Positions 18,036 through 26,547 of a DNA stretch of 58,536 nucleotides are shown in pieces. Each line of letters starts with the position of its first letter. Positions within the stretch are counted from its first letter, which is position 1. The notes beneath the pieces were generated by a model. It worked only from the letters and a program-made list of their open reading frames with translations, did not search any database and had not been told where the DNA came from. The stretch covers positions 1 through 58,536 of the forward strand of contig JAQGNY010000046.1 in assembly GCA_028293825.1 (NCBI GenBank), read 5' to 3'. The stretch is from Verrucomicrobiaceae bacterium (GTDB lineage Bacteria > Pseudomonadota > Gammaproteobacteria > Pseudomonadales > CAMLJR01). A program made the position numbers and the translations under genes.

Positions 18036-19412
18036 CTAGCTTGGTTGGATCAGCACGCGATACAAACCAGCCAATAAAATCAGCGTGATCGCTGGCGGCG
18101 CAATATACCGCAACGAGAACTGCCATAGCCAAAACAGCCGTGGCCGCTCGGTGAGCAATTCATCGCGAATGGCCTCGCGGCGCATGCGCCAACCGACGAA
18201 TACCGAGATGGCCAACGCACACAGTGGCAGCATTACATCCGCCGCGATCCAGTCGATCCACGCGAACAGACTTTTGCCGCCGGGACGCCACTCCGGCCAC
18301 ATGCTGAACGAGCCGATACTCAGCAAACCAAGCAACCAAACCACTCCGGCCAATACCAGCGCGGCGCGAGGACGGGACCAACCCAGCCGCTGCACCAGCC
18401 ACGCGGTGGTCGGCTCCAGCAAAGCGACCGCCGAACCGAATGCCGCGATCAATACCATTGCAAAGAACACCGTGCCGATCACCGAACCGTACGGCAAATT
18501 GCCGAAGATATACGGCAGCGTGACAAACATCAGCCCCGGTCCGAAACTCGGCTGCACCCGGTGCGCAAATACCAGCGGGAAAATCGCCAGCCCTGCCAAC
18601 AACGCGACAACGACATGCAGCGCGACCACAGTGCCGAGCATTTTCACCAGTGATCGTCGCGCCGGCGCGTAAGCGCCGAAAGTCATCATCGCGCCAGTGC
18701 CGATAGCGAGCGAGAAAAATGCTTGCCCCAACGCCGCCAACGCGCCGTCAGCGTGAATATCTTCGAGGTTTACGCGAAACATAAACTGCACCGCCGCCGC
18801 CATGTCACCCATACGCAACGCGGTCAGCACCATCACCAATAGCAATACCAACAACGCAGGCGCCAGAATTGAAAACACCAAACCCAAACCGCGAATCACG
18901 CCGAGCGCGACCACCAGCCACACCGCTAGTAGAAAAATGCCGTGCGTCATGGCCTGATGTGGACCATCGGCCAGTAATTGTCCGAATAATTCGCCGACCT
19001 GGCGCGCGCTAGCCGCCGATAAATCGCCCTGAAAAACCCAGCGGCAATACGTAATCAGCCAACCGCCGACCACACTCAAGTACGACAGAATCAACAGCGC
19101 GGTGATGCAACTCAACCAGCCGAGCCAGCGCCAATGACGGCTCAGTGCGGATTCGAGCACGATGGACTCGAGCGAGTGCACCGGATCGCTGCGACCGCGC
19201 GCGCCGATGACAACCTCCGCCACCAATACAGGCGTTGCGACCAATGCAATACACAGCAAATACATCAGGATGAAGCTGGCGCCGCCATTGGCGCCTGCCA
19301 AATAAGCGAACTTCCACAAATTGCCGAGGCCAATACTCGCGCCGGTCACGGCCGCGATAAACGTCCACTGGCTGCGCCAGCCGCCGTGGATGGACTGTCT
19401 GGATAAGGGCAC
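18036..19412 (-). CDS. Sodium-dependent transporter, NSS/SNF family
   Basis: The protein (458 residues) has about twelve membrane segments and the NSS hallmark WTFIAAVTGASIGLGNLWKFAY LAGANGG (sodium and substrate site in helix 1), then a conserved helix near AFFSLAIGTGAMMTFGAY. NSS members import amino acids or related compounds with sodium ions. A GTG at 19412 is chosen, because GGAG lies 5 nt upstream and it gives MPLSRQSIHGGW, the usual family start; an earlier GTG at 19427 is in frame but lacks a ribosome site. It is divergent from smpB and follows ratA in Pseudomonas-like order. Substrate unknown. Confidence 0.93.
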   Translation of the reverse strand: MPLSRQSIHGGWRSQWTFIAAVTGASIGLGNLWKFAYLAGANGGASFILMYLLCIALVATPVLVAEVVIGARGRSDPVHSLESIVLESALSRHWRWLGWLSCITALLILSYLSVVGGWLITYCRWVFQGDLSAASARQVGELFGQLLADGPHQAMTHGIFLLAVWLVVALGVIRGLGLVFSILAPALLVLLLVMVLTALRMGDMAAAVQFMFRVNLEDIHADGALAALGQAFFSLAIGTGAMMTFGAYAPARRSLVKMLGTVVALHVVVALLAGLAIFPLVFAHRVQPSFGPGLMFVTLPYIFGNLPYGSVIGTVFFAMVLIAAFGSAVALLEPTTAWLVQRLGWSRPRAALVLAGVVWLLGLLSIGSFSMWPEWRPGGKSLFAWIDWIAADVMLPLCALAISVFVGWRMRREAIRDELLTERPRLFWLWQFSLRYIAPPAITLILLAGLYRVLIQPS

Positions 19413-19518
19413 AAAAACTCCGAGCACACAGGCAAAAGTAAGGACGCATAAAAATTTTTATCGATTGCACGAAATATCCCTATCGCGCGACACCGTATCC
19501 AAGCGTTGGCACGATCTC

Positions 19519-19524
19519 TATAAT
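19519..19524 (+). promoter_or_regulatory. -10 box before smpB
   Basis: A perfect TATAAT lies 28 nt before the smpB ATG. No convincing -35 hexamer is seen at normal spacing. Confidence 0.45.
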
Positions 19525-19551
19525 GCGCGGCCACCGAGGACAGTTCGTTAG

Positions 19552-20025
19552 ATGAACGCCAAAAAAGAGCCGCAAAACAATACCATCGCGCAGAACAAAA
19601 AAGCGCGGTTCGATTACCATCTCGATGAAAAATTCGAGGCGGGCCTCGCGCTGCAAGGGTGGGAAGTAAAAAGCCTGCGCGCCGGCAAAGCACAAATCAC
19701 CGACTCCTACGTGCTGCTGAAAAATGGCGAGGCCTGGTTGATCGGCGCATTAATTACGCCGTTGAACACCGTCTCGACGCATTTCGTAGTGGATTCGACG
19801 CGCACGCGCAAATTACTTATCACGCGCAAGCAGCTGGATAAACTAATCGCGCGCACGCATCAAAAGGGTTACACCTGCGTGTGTTTATCGCTGTATTGGA
19901 AAGGCCATTTAATTAAAGCCGAAATTGCGCTGGCAAAAGGCAAACAGGAACACGACAAACGCGAGACTGAAAAAGAACGCGACTGGAATCGCGAGAAACA
20001 ACGCGTGGTGCGCCACGCACAATAA
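19552..20025 (+). CDS. smpB: SsrA-binding protein SmpB
   Basis: SmpB (157 residues) binds tmRNA for rescue of stalled ribosomes. Visible signature: [34 protein letters not shown], and further on [13 protein letters not shown], with the lysine-rich C-terminal tail ([17 protein letters not shown]) that enters the decoding centre. Its RNA partner ssrA lies 390 nt downstream. The ATG at 19552 gives the family start. Confidence 0.98.
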   Translation: MNAKKEPQNNTIAQNKKARFDYHLDEKFEAGLALQGWEVKSLRAGKAQITDSYVLLKNGEAWLIGALITPLNTVSTHFVVDSTRTRKLLITRKQLDKLIARTHQKGYTCVCLSLYWKGHLIKAEIALAKGKQEHDKRETEKERDWNREKQRVVRHAQ

Positions 20026-20413
20026 ATATTTGCAATGTATATGCGCTGTAATTTACGAATAAGTGCAAATGCATCGCGAAAAATGGACGCGGATCATTTC
20101 GTCGTTATGGCGATAATGTGATTTTCGAAATTTGATTTAGATAAACATTCTCTAAAACAAACATTGAAAAACACAGGATGCGCGCCCATAGTAGCAAGGC
20201 GTATACGATAGTATGCCGTGCACTCTCTCCCAGGCGGAGAGAAAGGGGATGTGGGGATGCGCAACACACCCACATCCCCATAGTTGTTGCAATTAATCGT
20301 TATTTCTTAAATGCAACACAGTGCGCAGCAACACGTAACGCAACGAAATTCTAATTAGCAAATTCACACGATTAAAAATGTGTAAATGTGCGAAATATGA
20401 TTTCAAAGAATCT
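20026..20413 (+). other. smpB-ssrA gap with two hairpins and the ssrA promoter
   Basis: No gene is seen. Two perfect inverted repeats stand in tandem: CTCTCC/GGAGAG (about 20225-20241) and GGGGATGTGGG/CCCACATCCCC (20245-20279, 11 bp). The second lacks a U-tract. A -10-like TATGAT lies at 20396-20401, 12 nt before the mature tmRNA 5' end, so processing by RNase P would give that end. Confidence 0.6.
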
Positions 20414-20764
20414 GGGGGCGATCTGGATTCGACGTTGGTAACGAAGCCCAAGGTGCATGTCGTGATGGCAGCGAATCACGTAAATCCAAAGCTGTAAATC
20501 AATAGTCGCAAACGACGAAACGTACGCTCTGGCGGCATAAGCCCCGCTAGCAGTTGGTGACTGACGTCAGATAGGAAAACCAACTGTCATTTATCTGGCT
20601 CGCCATTCGGCTCTCCCGGCGTTGAGTGACTAAAACCTACGGGATCGCGGTTGTCGTCCTGCCCGTTGGGCTGACAAGCGTTAAATCAATTAACGGAACC
20701 TAAACATGTAGAGCCGACGGTAGAGAGCTAGCGGACGGGGGTTCAACTCCCCCCGCCTCCACCA
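20414..20764 (+). ncRNA. ssrA: tmRNA (transfer-messenger RNA), 10Sa RNA
   Basis: The 351-nt one-piece tmRNA begins GGGGGCG-ATCTGGATTCGACG and ends CGCCTCC-ACCA; these ends pair as a 7-bp tRNA-like acceptor stem. The T-arm (GTTCAACTCCCCC region near 20740) is visible. The resume codon GCA is at 20508 and the tag reads ANDETYALAA after the initial Ala, ending in TAA at 20538-20540. The tag directs proteolysis of stalled peptides; the ALAA end is recognised by ClpXP/SspB. The tag differs from the E. coli one (ANDENYALAA) at one position (N to T). Confidence 0.98.
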
Positions 20765-20778
20765 AACAAAGTAGTAAA

Positions 20779-20809
20779 TAAAAAGGGCTGCCATTGGCAG
20801 CCCTTTTTT
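20779..20809 (+). terminator. Rho-independent terminator of ssrA
   Basis: AAAAGGGCTGCC, loop ATTG, GGCAGCCCTTTTTT: a perfect stem with a U-tract about 20 nt after the mature tmRNA end. Confidence 0.93.
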
Positions 20810-20918
20810 ACGTCCAGAATTTGTCCGTCTAATTTTTTTCAGCTGCTGTACCGAATCACCAAACATCTTCTACGCTTGAAAAACCAGTCGCGATTCAGGC
20901 GCAAGGAGAGTTCGTCAT

Positions 20919-21408
20919 ATGTTCTGGATGTTGATTTTGGCTGTAGCTTTTTTTGTTTTTATCATTTTCACTGTGTCAAAAGCCGAGAAAAATATTGCAG
21001 GCTCAGTTGGGCTACCGTACTTGCCCGAATCAACACTATTCTCTGCAGCTGAGCGCTCTTTTTTGGAAGTCTTAGATCAAGCTGTAGGACCGGATAACAG
21101 AGTTTTTGGAAAGGTTCGGGTGGCAGACATCGCTAGAGTTAAACCTGGATTGAGCAACTCCGCTCGCCGGGCGCGCTAAATCGTATCGCAGCAAACACTT
21201 TGATTTCGCTGTCTGCAGGTCTAGTGATTTGGCCATTCACTGCGCCGTTGAACTGAATGATAAATCTCACTCAACTAAGCAAGCAAAAATACGCGACCAG
21301 CTGATCGAGAGTATTTGCAAAGTAATTAATTTACCTTTACTGCAAATCGCAGCAAAAAAAATCCTATTCACTTCAGGATATTCGCGAGCAATTCCATGCA
21401 TCGATTGA
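20919..21408 (+). pseudogene. DUF2726-domain membrane protein, broken by a +1 frameshift
   Basis: The first reading frame (20919-21179) has a strong ribosome site (AAGGAGAG), an N-terminal membrane helix (MFWMLILAVAFFVFIIF) and the first half of a DUF2726 domain (FSAAERSFLEVLDQAVG, VFGKVRVADIA). It ends in TAA soon after. The next frame carries the second half without a start: KHFDFAVC, AVELNDKSH, then RDQLIESICKVINLPLLQI, up to TGA at 21406-21408. Dropping one G from the GGG at 21169-21171 restores a continuous protein of about 163 residues. Known DUF2726 proteins have this TM-plus-nuclease-like layout (restriction-endonuclease-like fold). The shift may be a real mutation or a sequencing error. 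Confidence 0.85.
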
Positions 21409-21615
21409 CACCACTGAAGAAAAGAATCCGCCTCCAAATAATCGATATCAATAAAAAGCACCCAAAAATTAAATAGCAGAAAAAAATTTGCTGTTCAAGC
21501 GAGCTTATTTTTTAAACGGAATTAAAAATCCGATTTTTTATCGGGGGTATTTTGACGATTTACCGTCAGCCAAATAAGCGCTATAAACTTTGGAAAATTA
21601 ACGCGATTACCTATC

Positions 21616-21927
21616 TTACGAAGACTTCACACCGATTTTTTCCGCGACCTTATCCGCCGCACGACCGGTTGCATTCGCGCCGCGTTTAATACCATCGCCA
21701 GTAGCTTTTGCGCCGTGTTCGATGCCAGCACCCGCCGCTTTCGCGCCGCGCTTTACACCATCGACGCCAGCCTTCACGCCATGTTCGACTGACTTGCCGA
21801 CTTTCTGCGCGACTTCGGCGGTTTTATTCGCGGCGTTGTTCGCAGCCTCTTTAATATCGGCGTGCGCAATATTTAGCGCCGCGAGCAATACGACCGGGAT
21901 AAATAGCACACGAAAAGTTGTTTTCAT
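21616..21927 (-). CDS. Secreted 11-residue-repeat protein (LEA-like)
   Basis: The 103-residue protein has a signal peptide (MKTTFRVLFIPVVLLAALNIAHA, cleavage near residue 23). The mature part is Ala/Gly/Lys-rich and hydrophilic. Four near-perfect 11-residue repeats occupy residues 48-91: EHGVKAGVDGV, KRGAKAAGAGI, EHGAKATGDGI and KRGANATGRAA, alternating acidic (EHG) and basic (KRG) starts. This resembles the 11-mer repeats of group 3 LEA/desiccation proteins and some phasins. Function unknown; a role in stress or envelope packing is an inference. Confidence 0.75.
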   Translation of the reverse strand: MKTTFRVLFIPVVLLAALNIAHADIKEAANNAANKTAEVAQKVGKSVEHGVKAGVDGVKRGAKAAGAGIEHGAKATGDGIKRGANATGRAADKVAEKIGVKSS

Positions 21928-22107
21928 AAAATCTCAACCTGTATAGATGAAATACGTTTGATAGCTTGCGAATTGATTTGTTACGACGTTAAGCAAACAA
22001 TCGCTTGCAGATAGAGCTTAGACAAACTCGTCGAATTTAAACATACTTTCGGGAGCACATATCCTTTCGCCCCCTTGTGCGTGAGTCAATTAAAGGGAGC
22101 AGATTTC

Positions 22108-22560
22108 ATGGCTATTAGCGCAATTTTCGCCTTTCTGCACTTTTCCGCGGTGTTCGGTATTTTCGCTATCGTATTTTTCGAGCGGCTAACCTTCAGCAAA
22201 GCACTTTCATTTATCGAAGCAAAACGCATTCAAGTTTGCGACCGGTGGTACGGCCTGTGTGCGGTTTTCGTATTAATGGTTGGCTTTTTGCGCATAGCAT
22301 ATTTCGAAAAAGGATTGACGTTCTATACGACCAATACATTTTTTTACGCCAAGATAACTCTATTCATCATTATTGGCCTGCTTTCCACTTATCCGACAGT
22401 GCGGTTTATTAAATGGAGTCCAGCATTGCGCCAAGGAATAGCACCTACAGTTTCAGCGAAAGCGTACAAAATAATTTCGTTAATATTACGAACGCAATTG
22501 ATACTGCTTTTTGCCATCGTGCTGTGTGCGAGTTTTATGGCAAGAGGAGTGCATTTCTAA
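22108..22560 (+). CDS. DUF2214 family membrane protein
   Basis: The 150-residue protein has four hydrophobic helices (about residues 5-23, 44-62, 80-98 and 127-146) and the DUF2214 pattern: FLHFSAVFGIFAIVFFERL, a DRWYG motif and a conserved central KGLTFYTTNTFFYAKI. The ATG at 22108 is chosen because GGGAG lies 9 nt upstream; an earlier in-frame codon would add 11 residues. Function unknown; likely inner-membrane. Confidence 0.88.
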   Translation: MAISAIFAFLHFSAVFGIFAIVFFERLTFSKALSFIEAKRIQVCDRWYGLCAVFVLMVGFLRIAYFEKGLTFYTTNTFFYAKITLFIIIGLLSTYPTVRFIKWSPALRQGIAPTVSAKAYKIISLILRTQLILLFAIVLCASFMARGVHF

Positions 22561-22650
22561 AATGCAAATTTTAACATCCAATAAATTGAAGCCTTTCTTG
22601 AAACGAGGCCGCCATCTTTTCCGGCGACCACTTGTTCGATTAGTTAATTC

Positions 22651-23124
22651 TCAATTCATAATGTCCAATAATTTCATCGGGTCTAAATTACTGGCGGTAT
22701 TGCTAAGCCCTTGCGAAACCTTTGGGTTCGACAGCAATTCGCGCGTGGCAATTTCACCAAAGCTTCTGAAGCTGGTTTGAATAGCAGTGATGCCTTCGGC
22801 GCGCACAGCAGCCTGAGTTTGCGCTTTACAATTTTCGGTAACGAGGCGCTCGAACAGGCGCGCAGTTTTAGCATTAAAATCCGCGCGCTGCGCGTCCGTC
22901 ACTGTGGATAACGGCGCCGCGTCGGGATGCAGCGCTAGCGTGCCGAATACCCAGCGCACTACGGCGCTTTTATCGTCTGCCGTGGTCGATGCAATCAGGC
23001 ACTTGGTCAGTACATCGCTGGCCGGACCGGCGACTGCCATTTTCGAAAATGTAAGCGTTGCGAAAATCGACGCGATAAACACAGCGGATTTTTTGTTTCG
23101 ACTTAAATATTTGTTTCGATTCAT
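22651..23124 (-). CDS. Secreted protein of unknown function
   Basis: The 157-residue protein has a signal peptide (basic MNRNKYLSRNKKS, then AVFIASIFATLTFSKMAVAG). The mature region contains ASDVLTKCLIASTTADDKSAVV and RWVFGTLALHPDA, and one further Cys (VTENCKAQ) that could pair with the first. Helical and hydrophilic. It resembles small periplasmic proteins of unknown function seen in gammaproteobacteria, but I cannot name the family. It is convergent with the DUF2214 gene. Confidence 0.72.
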   Translation of the reverse strand: MNRNKYLSRNKKSAVFIASIFATLTFSKMAVAGPASDVLTKCLIASTTADDKSAVVRWVFGTLALHPDAAPLSTVTDAQRADFNAKTARLFERLVTENCKAQTQAAVRAEGITAIQTSFRSFGEIATRELLSNPKVSQGLSNTASNLDPMKLLDIMN

Positions 23125-23438
23125 AAGAACACCCTTGCAGTAAATTAATTTTTACCTGAAAAATATCACCATACTGACCACATTAAATACAGTTATGGAT
23201 GAATAACTATCGTTTCAAACTGCTATCTTTGATTACTGTTCGCTCGGCCTACTTTCGGCGGCGACAGTTATACGACTCGCGAGGGACAAACTGCGAAGGC
23301 GTCAGTATTAAGATGCAACTCCGTATGCGGCGCAGTATATGGCGAAAATGCAGATCGCAGGCACCTGACAGAATACATACTTCGCGATAGCTGCACGCTG
23401 ATTAAACTAATTGCTTCGACCACACTATTGGAAGGCTT

Positions 23439-23636
23439 ATGCATAGCTTATTTATCGGCCTTATTGCCGGCGCCTTCGGAACTGCATATTTCGTGTACGG
23501 GAAACGTCAGGGCAAAGGATCAACGATGCTAGCCGGCGCTGCATTGTGCATCTATCCGTACTTTATCGACAATCTGCTGTGGCAATGCGTAGTCGGTGCA
23601 TTGTTGCTTGCAGCGCCATTCGTTGTAGAACGCTAA
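23439..23636 (+). CDS. Small two-helix membrane protein
   Basis: The 65-residue protein has two hydrophobic segments (about residues 3-20 and 30-62) joined by the turn YGKRQGKGS, and a charged end VVER. It matches a family often labelled amino acid transport protein in databases, a name without experimental basis (compare YFVYGKKQ and the YPYF segment). Function unknown. Weak ribosome site (GGAAGG, 6 nt before the ATG). Confidence 0.65.
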   Translation: MHSLFIGLIAGAFGTAYFVYGKRQGKGSTMLAGAALCIYPYFIDNLLWQCVVGALLLAAPFVVER

Positions 23637-24115
23637 ACAGCCGCTATTGCGCGCTGATCATTATCGAGCCCATCAAATAGCTCACCGCACACCCGTTAAA
23701 CTATTTAAATAAAATTAACGCCACCACCCAACTTTTAGTGAACGAGAGAATTATTTATCTAATGCTATTTTTATTTCTGCAATATGATAAAAAATTATTT
23801 AAAAAGGATACTATGCAGTCCTGAATACCACCTGATACATAGTGCATGCACATTTAATTCACAATTCGTAATAGTTACACACCCTCTATAAGCTTTTACA
23901 AAATTGATCGTCAAACCAGCCTTCGCAGCAATCAGAAAACACCCGCATCACCAGTAAAATATTAGTGCCACTGCTGTTTTTTCGAATTATTTAGTGCCGA
24001 CGTGGAAGCACGATTATTTATTGCGCAGTTACGTACAAGATTTTTATATTGCTTCGCCGTGCTGGAACATTCGCTTTTTTTATTAGTCCACTCTTCAAAT
24101 CAATGAGAGGTAGCA
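23637..24115 (+). other. AT-rich intergenic region, no gene seen
   Basis: These 479 nt are AT-rich with many stops in all frames. A short palindrome GTGCATGCAC is present. It precedes the DUF481 gene, so promoter elements are expected, but I cannot fix them. Confidence 0.4.
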
Positions 24116-24868
24116 ATGATGAAGTTACGTTTATTCTCCCCCATTCCGGTATGCGCTTTAATTCTGGCCAGCACGTCCGTGCATGCGCAATGGAGTGGGT
24201 CTGGTGAAGTGGGCGCCGTTAGCGCTCGTGGTAATTCTCATACCGATAACGCTAACGCGAAGCTGGATATCGCCGATCAAATCGACGACTGGAAGCACTC
24301 GTTTTACGCAGCGGGACTTTATGGCTCACAAGATTCCGAAACATCCGCGAATCGCTGGGAAACACGCTGGCAATCCGACTACAACATAACGCCGCGTCTG
24401 TATTGGTTTGGCGGTTTGCGTTATGAGCGCGATCAATTCGGCGCGTTCTCTTTTCAAGAATCGGCATCGACCGGTGCCGGTTATAAATTTATCGATAACG
24501 ACACGACTAAATTCGCTGCCCAGCTCGGTGTCGGTGCCAAGCGTGCACGCGAACAAACTGTCGTTAAAGACGAATCCAACGATGTGATCGATCGCATTAA
24601 TGGCGATACCACAACACGCGGCCTTGCTACTGCAGGTGCCAATTTCGAACACACCTTAACGGCCACGACCAAAGTGATCGATAAGTTGGTAGTGGAAGCG
24701 GCCTCGGACAACACGTTTATTCAAAACGATCTGGCGCTCCAGGTTGCTATCAACGATAAATTTTCGCTGAGTGTCGGTTACGGCGTGCGCGAGAACACAT
24801 CGCCTGCGCCGGATTCCGAACGCATCGATACCATCACTACGCTCAATCTGGTTTATAAAATTAAGTAA
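24116..24868 (+). CDS. DUF481 outer-membrane beta-barrel protein (YdiY-like)
   Basis: The 250-residue protein has a signal peptide (cleavage after SVHA, near residue 24). The mature part starts QWSGSGEVGAVSARGNSHTDN and is made of alternating amphipathic beta strands with WxxxxxYxxxQ patterns (WKHSFYAAGLYGSQD, NRWETRWQSDYNITPRLYWFGGLRYERDQF) and ends in a strand TLNLVYKIK. That is the DUF481 layout. These proteins are probably small outer-membrane barrels; function unknown. The start is ATG-ATG at 24116, with GAGAGG just upstream. Confidence 0.88.
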   Translation: MMKLRLFSPIPVCALILASTSVHAQWSGSGEVGAVSARGNSHTDNANAKLDIADQIDDWKHSFYAAGLYGSQDSETSANRWETRWQSDYNITPRLYWFGGLRYERDQFGAFSFQESASTGAGYKFIDNDTTKFAAQLGVGAKRAREQTVVKDESNDVIDRINGDTTTRGLATAGANFEHTLTATTKVIDKLVVEAASDNTFIQNDLALQVAINDKFSLSVGYGVRENTSPAPDSERIDTITTLNLVYKIK

Positions 24869-25279
24869 GTTTTCAATCGATGCACCGTGCGCTACGCTGA
24901 ATGACATTTGGGGTGGCGCGCGAGTTCATTAAGAATTTTATGAATCTATTTACACCGCGCACATCAATCTTCGCTCCACTTCATTTACTCATTTAGCCGT
25001 TTGGTTATTCGCCTTGCGTCGCATTTGACTTTGCGTCAAAGAGAAACTCCGTTTTTAACCCGACCGCAATTGACAGTACCGTTGTGTGCTTGCATATTCG
25101 CCACATCAATAATAAATAGCGCGGCGAGTTAGAGTTAGTTTGCTCTCCCATCTACGTAGTGGCGTGGAGCTGCAGCGGTCGATCAAACATTTCTTGCGCG
25201 CACGCCAGATCAATCTGTCTCTCGCCGTTGCGAACCCTTAGAAGATTTCCCACCCAATTCGGTTACATGGAATCACACG
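24869..25279 (+). other. Intergenic region with palindrome TTTGAC-N5-GTCAAA
   Basis: No gene is seen in 411 nt. The palindrome at 25024-25040 (TTTGAC, 5 nt, GTCAAA) is a candidate operator about 240 nt before the oxidoreductase gene. It also may be part of a promoter (TTGAC). Confidence 0.4.
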
Positions 25280-26266
25280 ATGACCAAAGTTATTCGTTTT
25301 TATCAAACTGGCGCGGCCGATGTGCAGCGCATTGAAGATATCGACGTCGCAGCGCCTGCGCGCGGCGAGGTGCGCATACGCGTGCAAGCGATTGGATTGA
25401 ATCGGTCCGATTTAATTTTTCGCAGCGGTCATCATCCAATGCAACCGCCGGTGCCATCCGGCAATGGCGCAGAAGCCGCCGGCGTAATTGAAAGCATCGG
25501 CGCTGATGTCAAAGGTTTTGCGGTGGGCGATGCGGTGGTAGTTGTGCCGCATATGAATCCGCAACGCGGTACGTACGATGCATTATTTAATATCGATGCC
25601 AGCCGCGTGATGCCCGCGTCGCCCCATTTATCCGCGCATGAAAATGGCGCGTTCTGGGCCAGCTATTTAACCGCGTACGGCGGTTTGAAACAGGTAGGAA
25701 ATTTAGCGCAAGGTGACTTCGTGGTGATTTCTGCCGCATCCAGCAGCGTTGGACTTGCAGCGATTCAAATTGCGAACGCAGTGGGTGCGATACCGATCGC
25801 CCTGACGCGCGATGAAACTAAAGTGGAGCGCTTGCGCGCCGCCGGCGCACATCACGTCTTTATCAGCGACCGCGACGATCTGGCTGCGCAAATCAAACAA
25901 TGCACCGACGGCATCGGCGCGCGCGTTATATTCGACGCGGTCGGCGGGCCGATGACTGCGGTGCTCGCGCAAGCGATGACAGCGTACGGCATCTTCGTTT
26001 TGTACGGCGTATTAAGCGGTGACGTGACACCGTTTCCAGTGGCGGCGGCTTTCGAGAATCTATTAACGATGACGGTATTTCGCTTGGATTATGTCAACCG
26101 CCCACACGAGTTGCCGCAGGCGCGCGATTTTTTAAATGACTGCCTCGCCAAGGGTTTGTTAAAACCCACTATCGATAAAAATTTTGCGTTTGATGATGTC
26201 GTCGCCGCGCATCGCTATATGGAGAATAATCAGCAGTTCGGCAAAATTCTCCTCGCCATCGACTAA
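25280..26266 (+). CDS. MDR-family NAD(P)H quinone oxidoreductase / alcohol dehydrogenase-like
   Basis: The 328-residue protein belongs to the medium-chain dehydrogenase superfamily. It has the GroES-like N-terminus (VRIRVQAIGLNRSDLIFRSGHH), then GNGAEAAGVIESIG, and the Rossmann region (FVVISAASSSVGLAAIQIANAVGAIPIALTR), with the final segment YMENNQQFGKILL as in quinone oxidoreductases. The two zinc-site Cys/His residues of alcohol dehydrogenases are not seen, favouring the zinc-free quinone-oxidoreductase branch. Substrate unknown. It stands alone. Confidence 0.88.
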   Translation: MTKVIRFYQTGAADVQRIEDIDVAAPARGEVRIRVQAIGLNRSDLIFRSGHHPMQPPVPSGNGAEAAGVIESIGADVKGFAVGDAVVVVPHMNPQRGTYDALFNIDASRVMPASPHLSAHENGAFWASYLTAYGGLKQVGNLAQGDFVVISAASSSVGLAAIQIANAVGAIPIALTRDETKVERLRAAGAHHVFISDRDDLAAQIKQCTDGIGARVIFDAVGGPMTAVLAQAMTAYGIFVLYGVLSGDVTPFPVAAAFENLLTMTVFRLDYVNRPHELPQARDFLNDCLAKGLLKPTIDKNFAFDDVVAAHRYMENNQQFGKILLAID

Positions 26267-26358
26267 CCGCTCTTCGCCTTCGTTAGCGCCAACACAAACT
26301 GCAACCGCTCCAATAGATCAAGCCAACGGAAGACTAGAGGGCCGGTGCGTGCATGTAT

Positions 26359-26381
26359 GTGGCACTTATAATGAGTGCCAC
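26359..26381 (+). promoter_or_regulatory. Inverted repeat GTGGCACT/AGTGCCAC around a TATAAT
   Basis: An 8-bp perfect inverted repeat surrounds a 7-nt loop that contains TATAAT (26367-26372). It may be an operator over a promoter for the downstream sensor gene (26548) or a terminator of the upstream gene. The evidence does not decide between them. Confidence 0.4.
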
Positions 26382-26547
26382 CGTTTATTATGCCGAACAC
26401 GTAAAATTAAAAAATATTTTCACTGTAAGTGCTAATACGTACGGCAAATTCCTCCCCAACAGCTATGTTGAAACCTGCTGTTACGATCGCCGCAGTATGA
26501 TTGCGCAATAGATCGCTCTAATAAAAAGCGACAACGGGAGAATCCTA

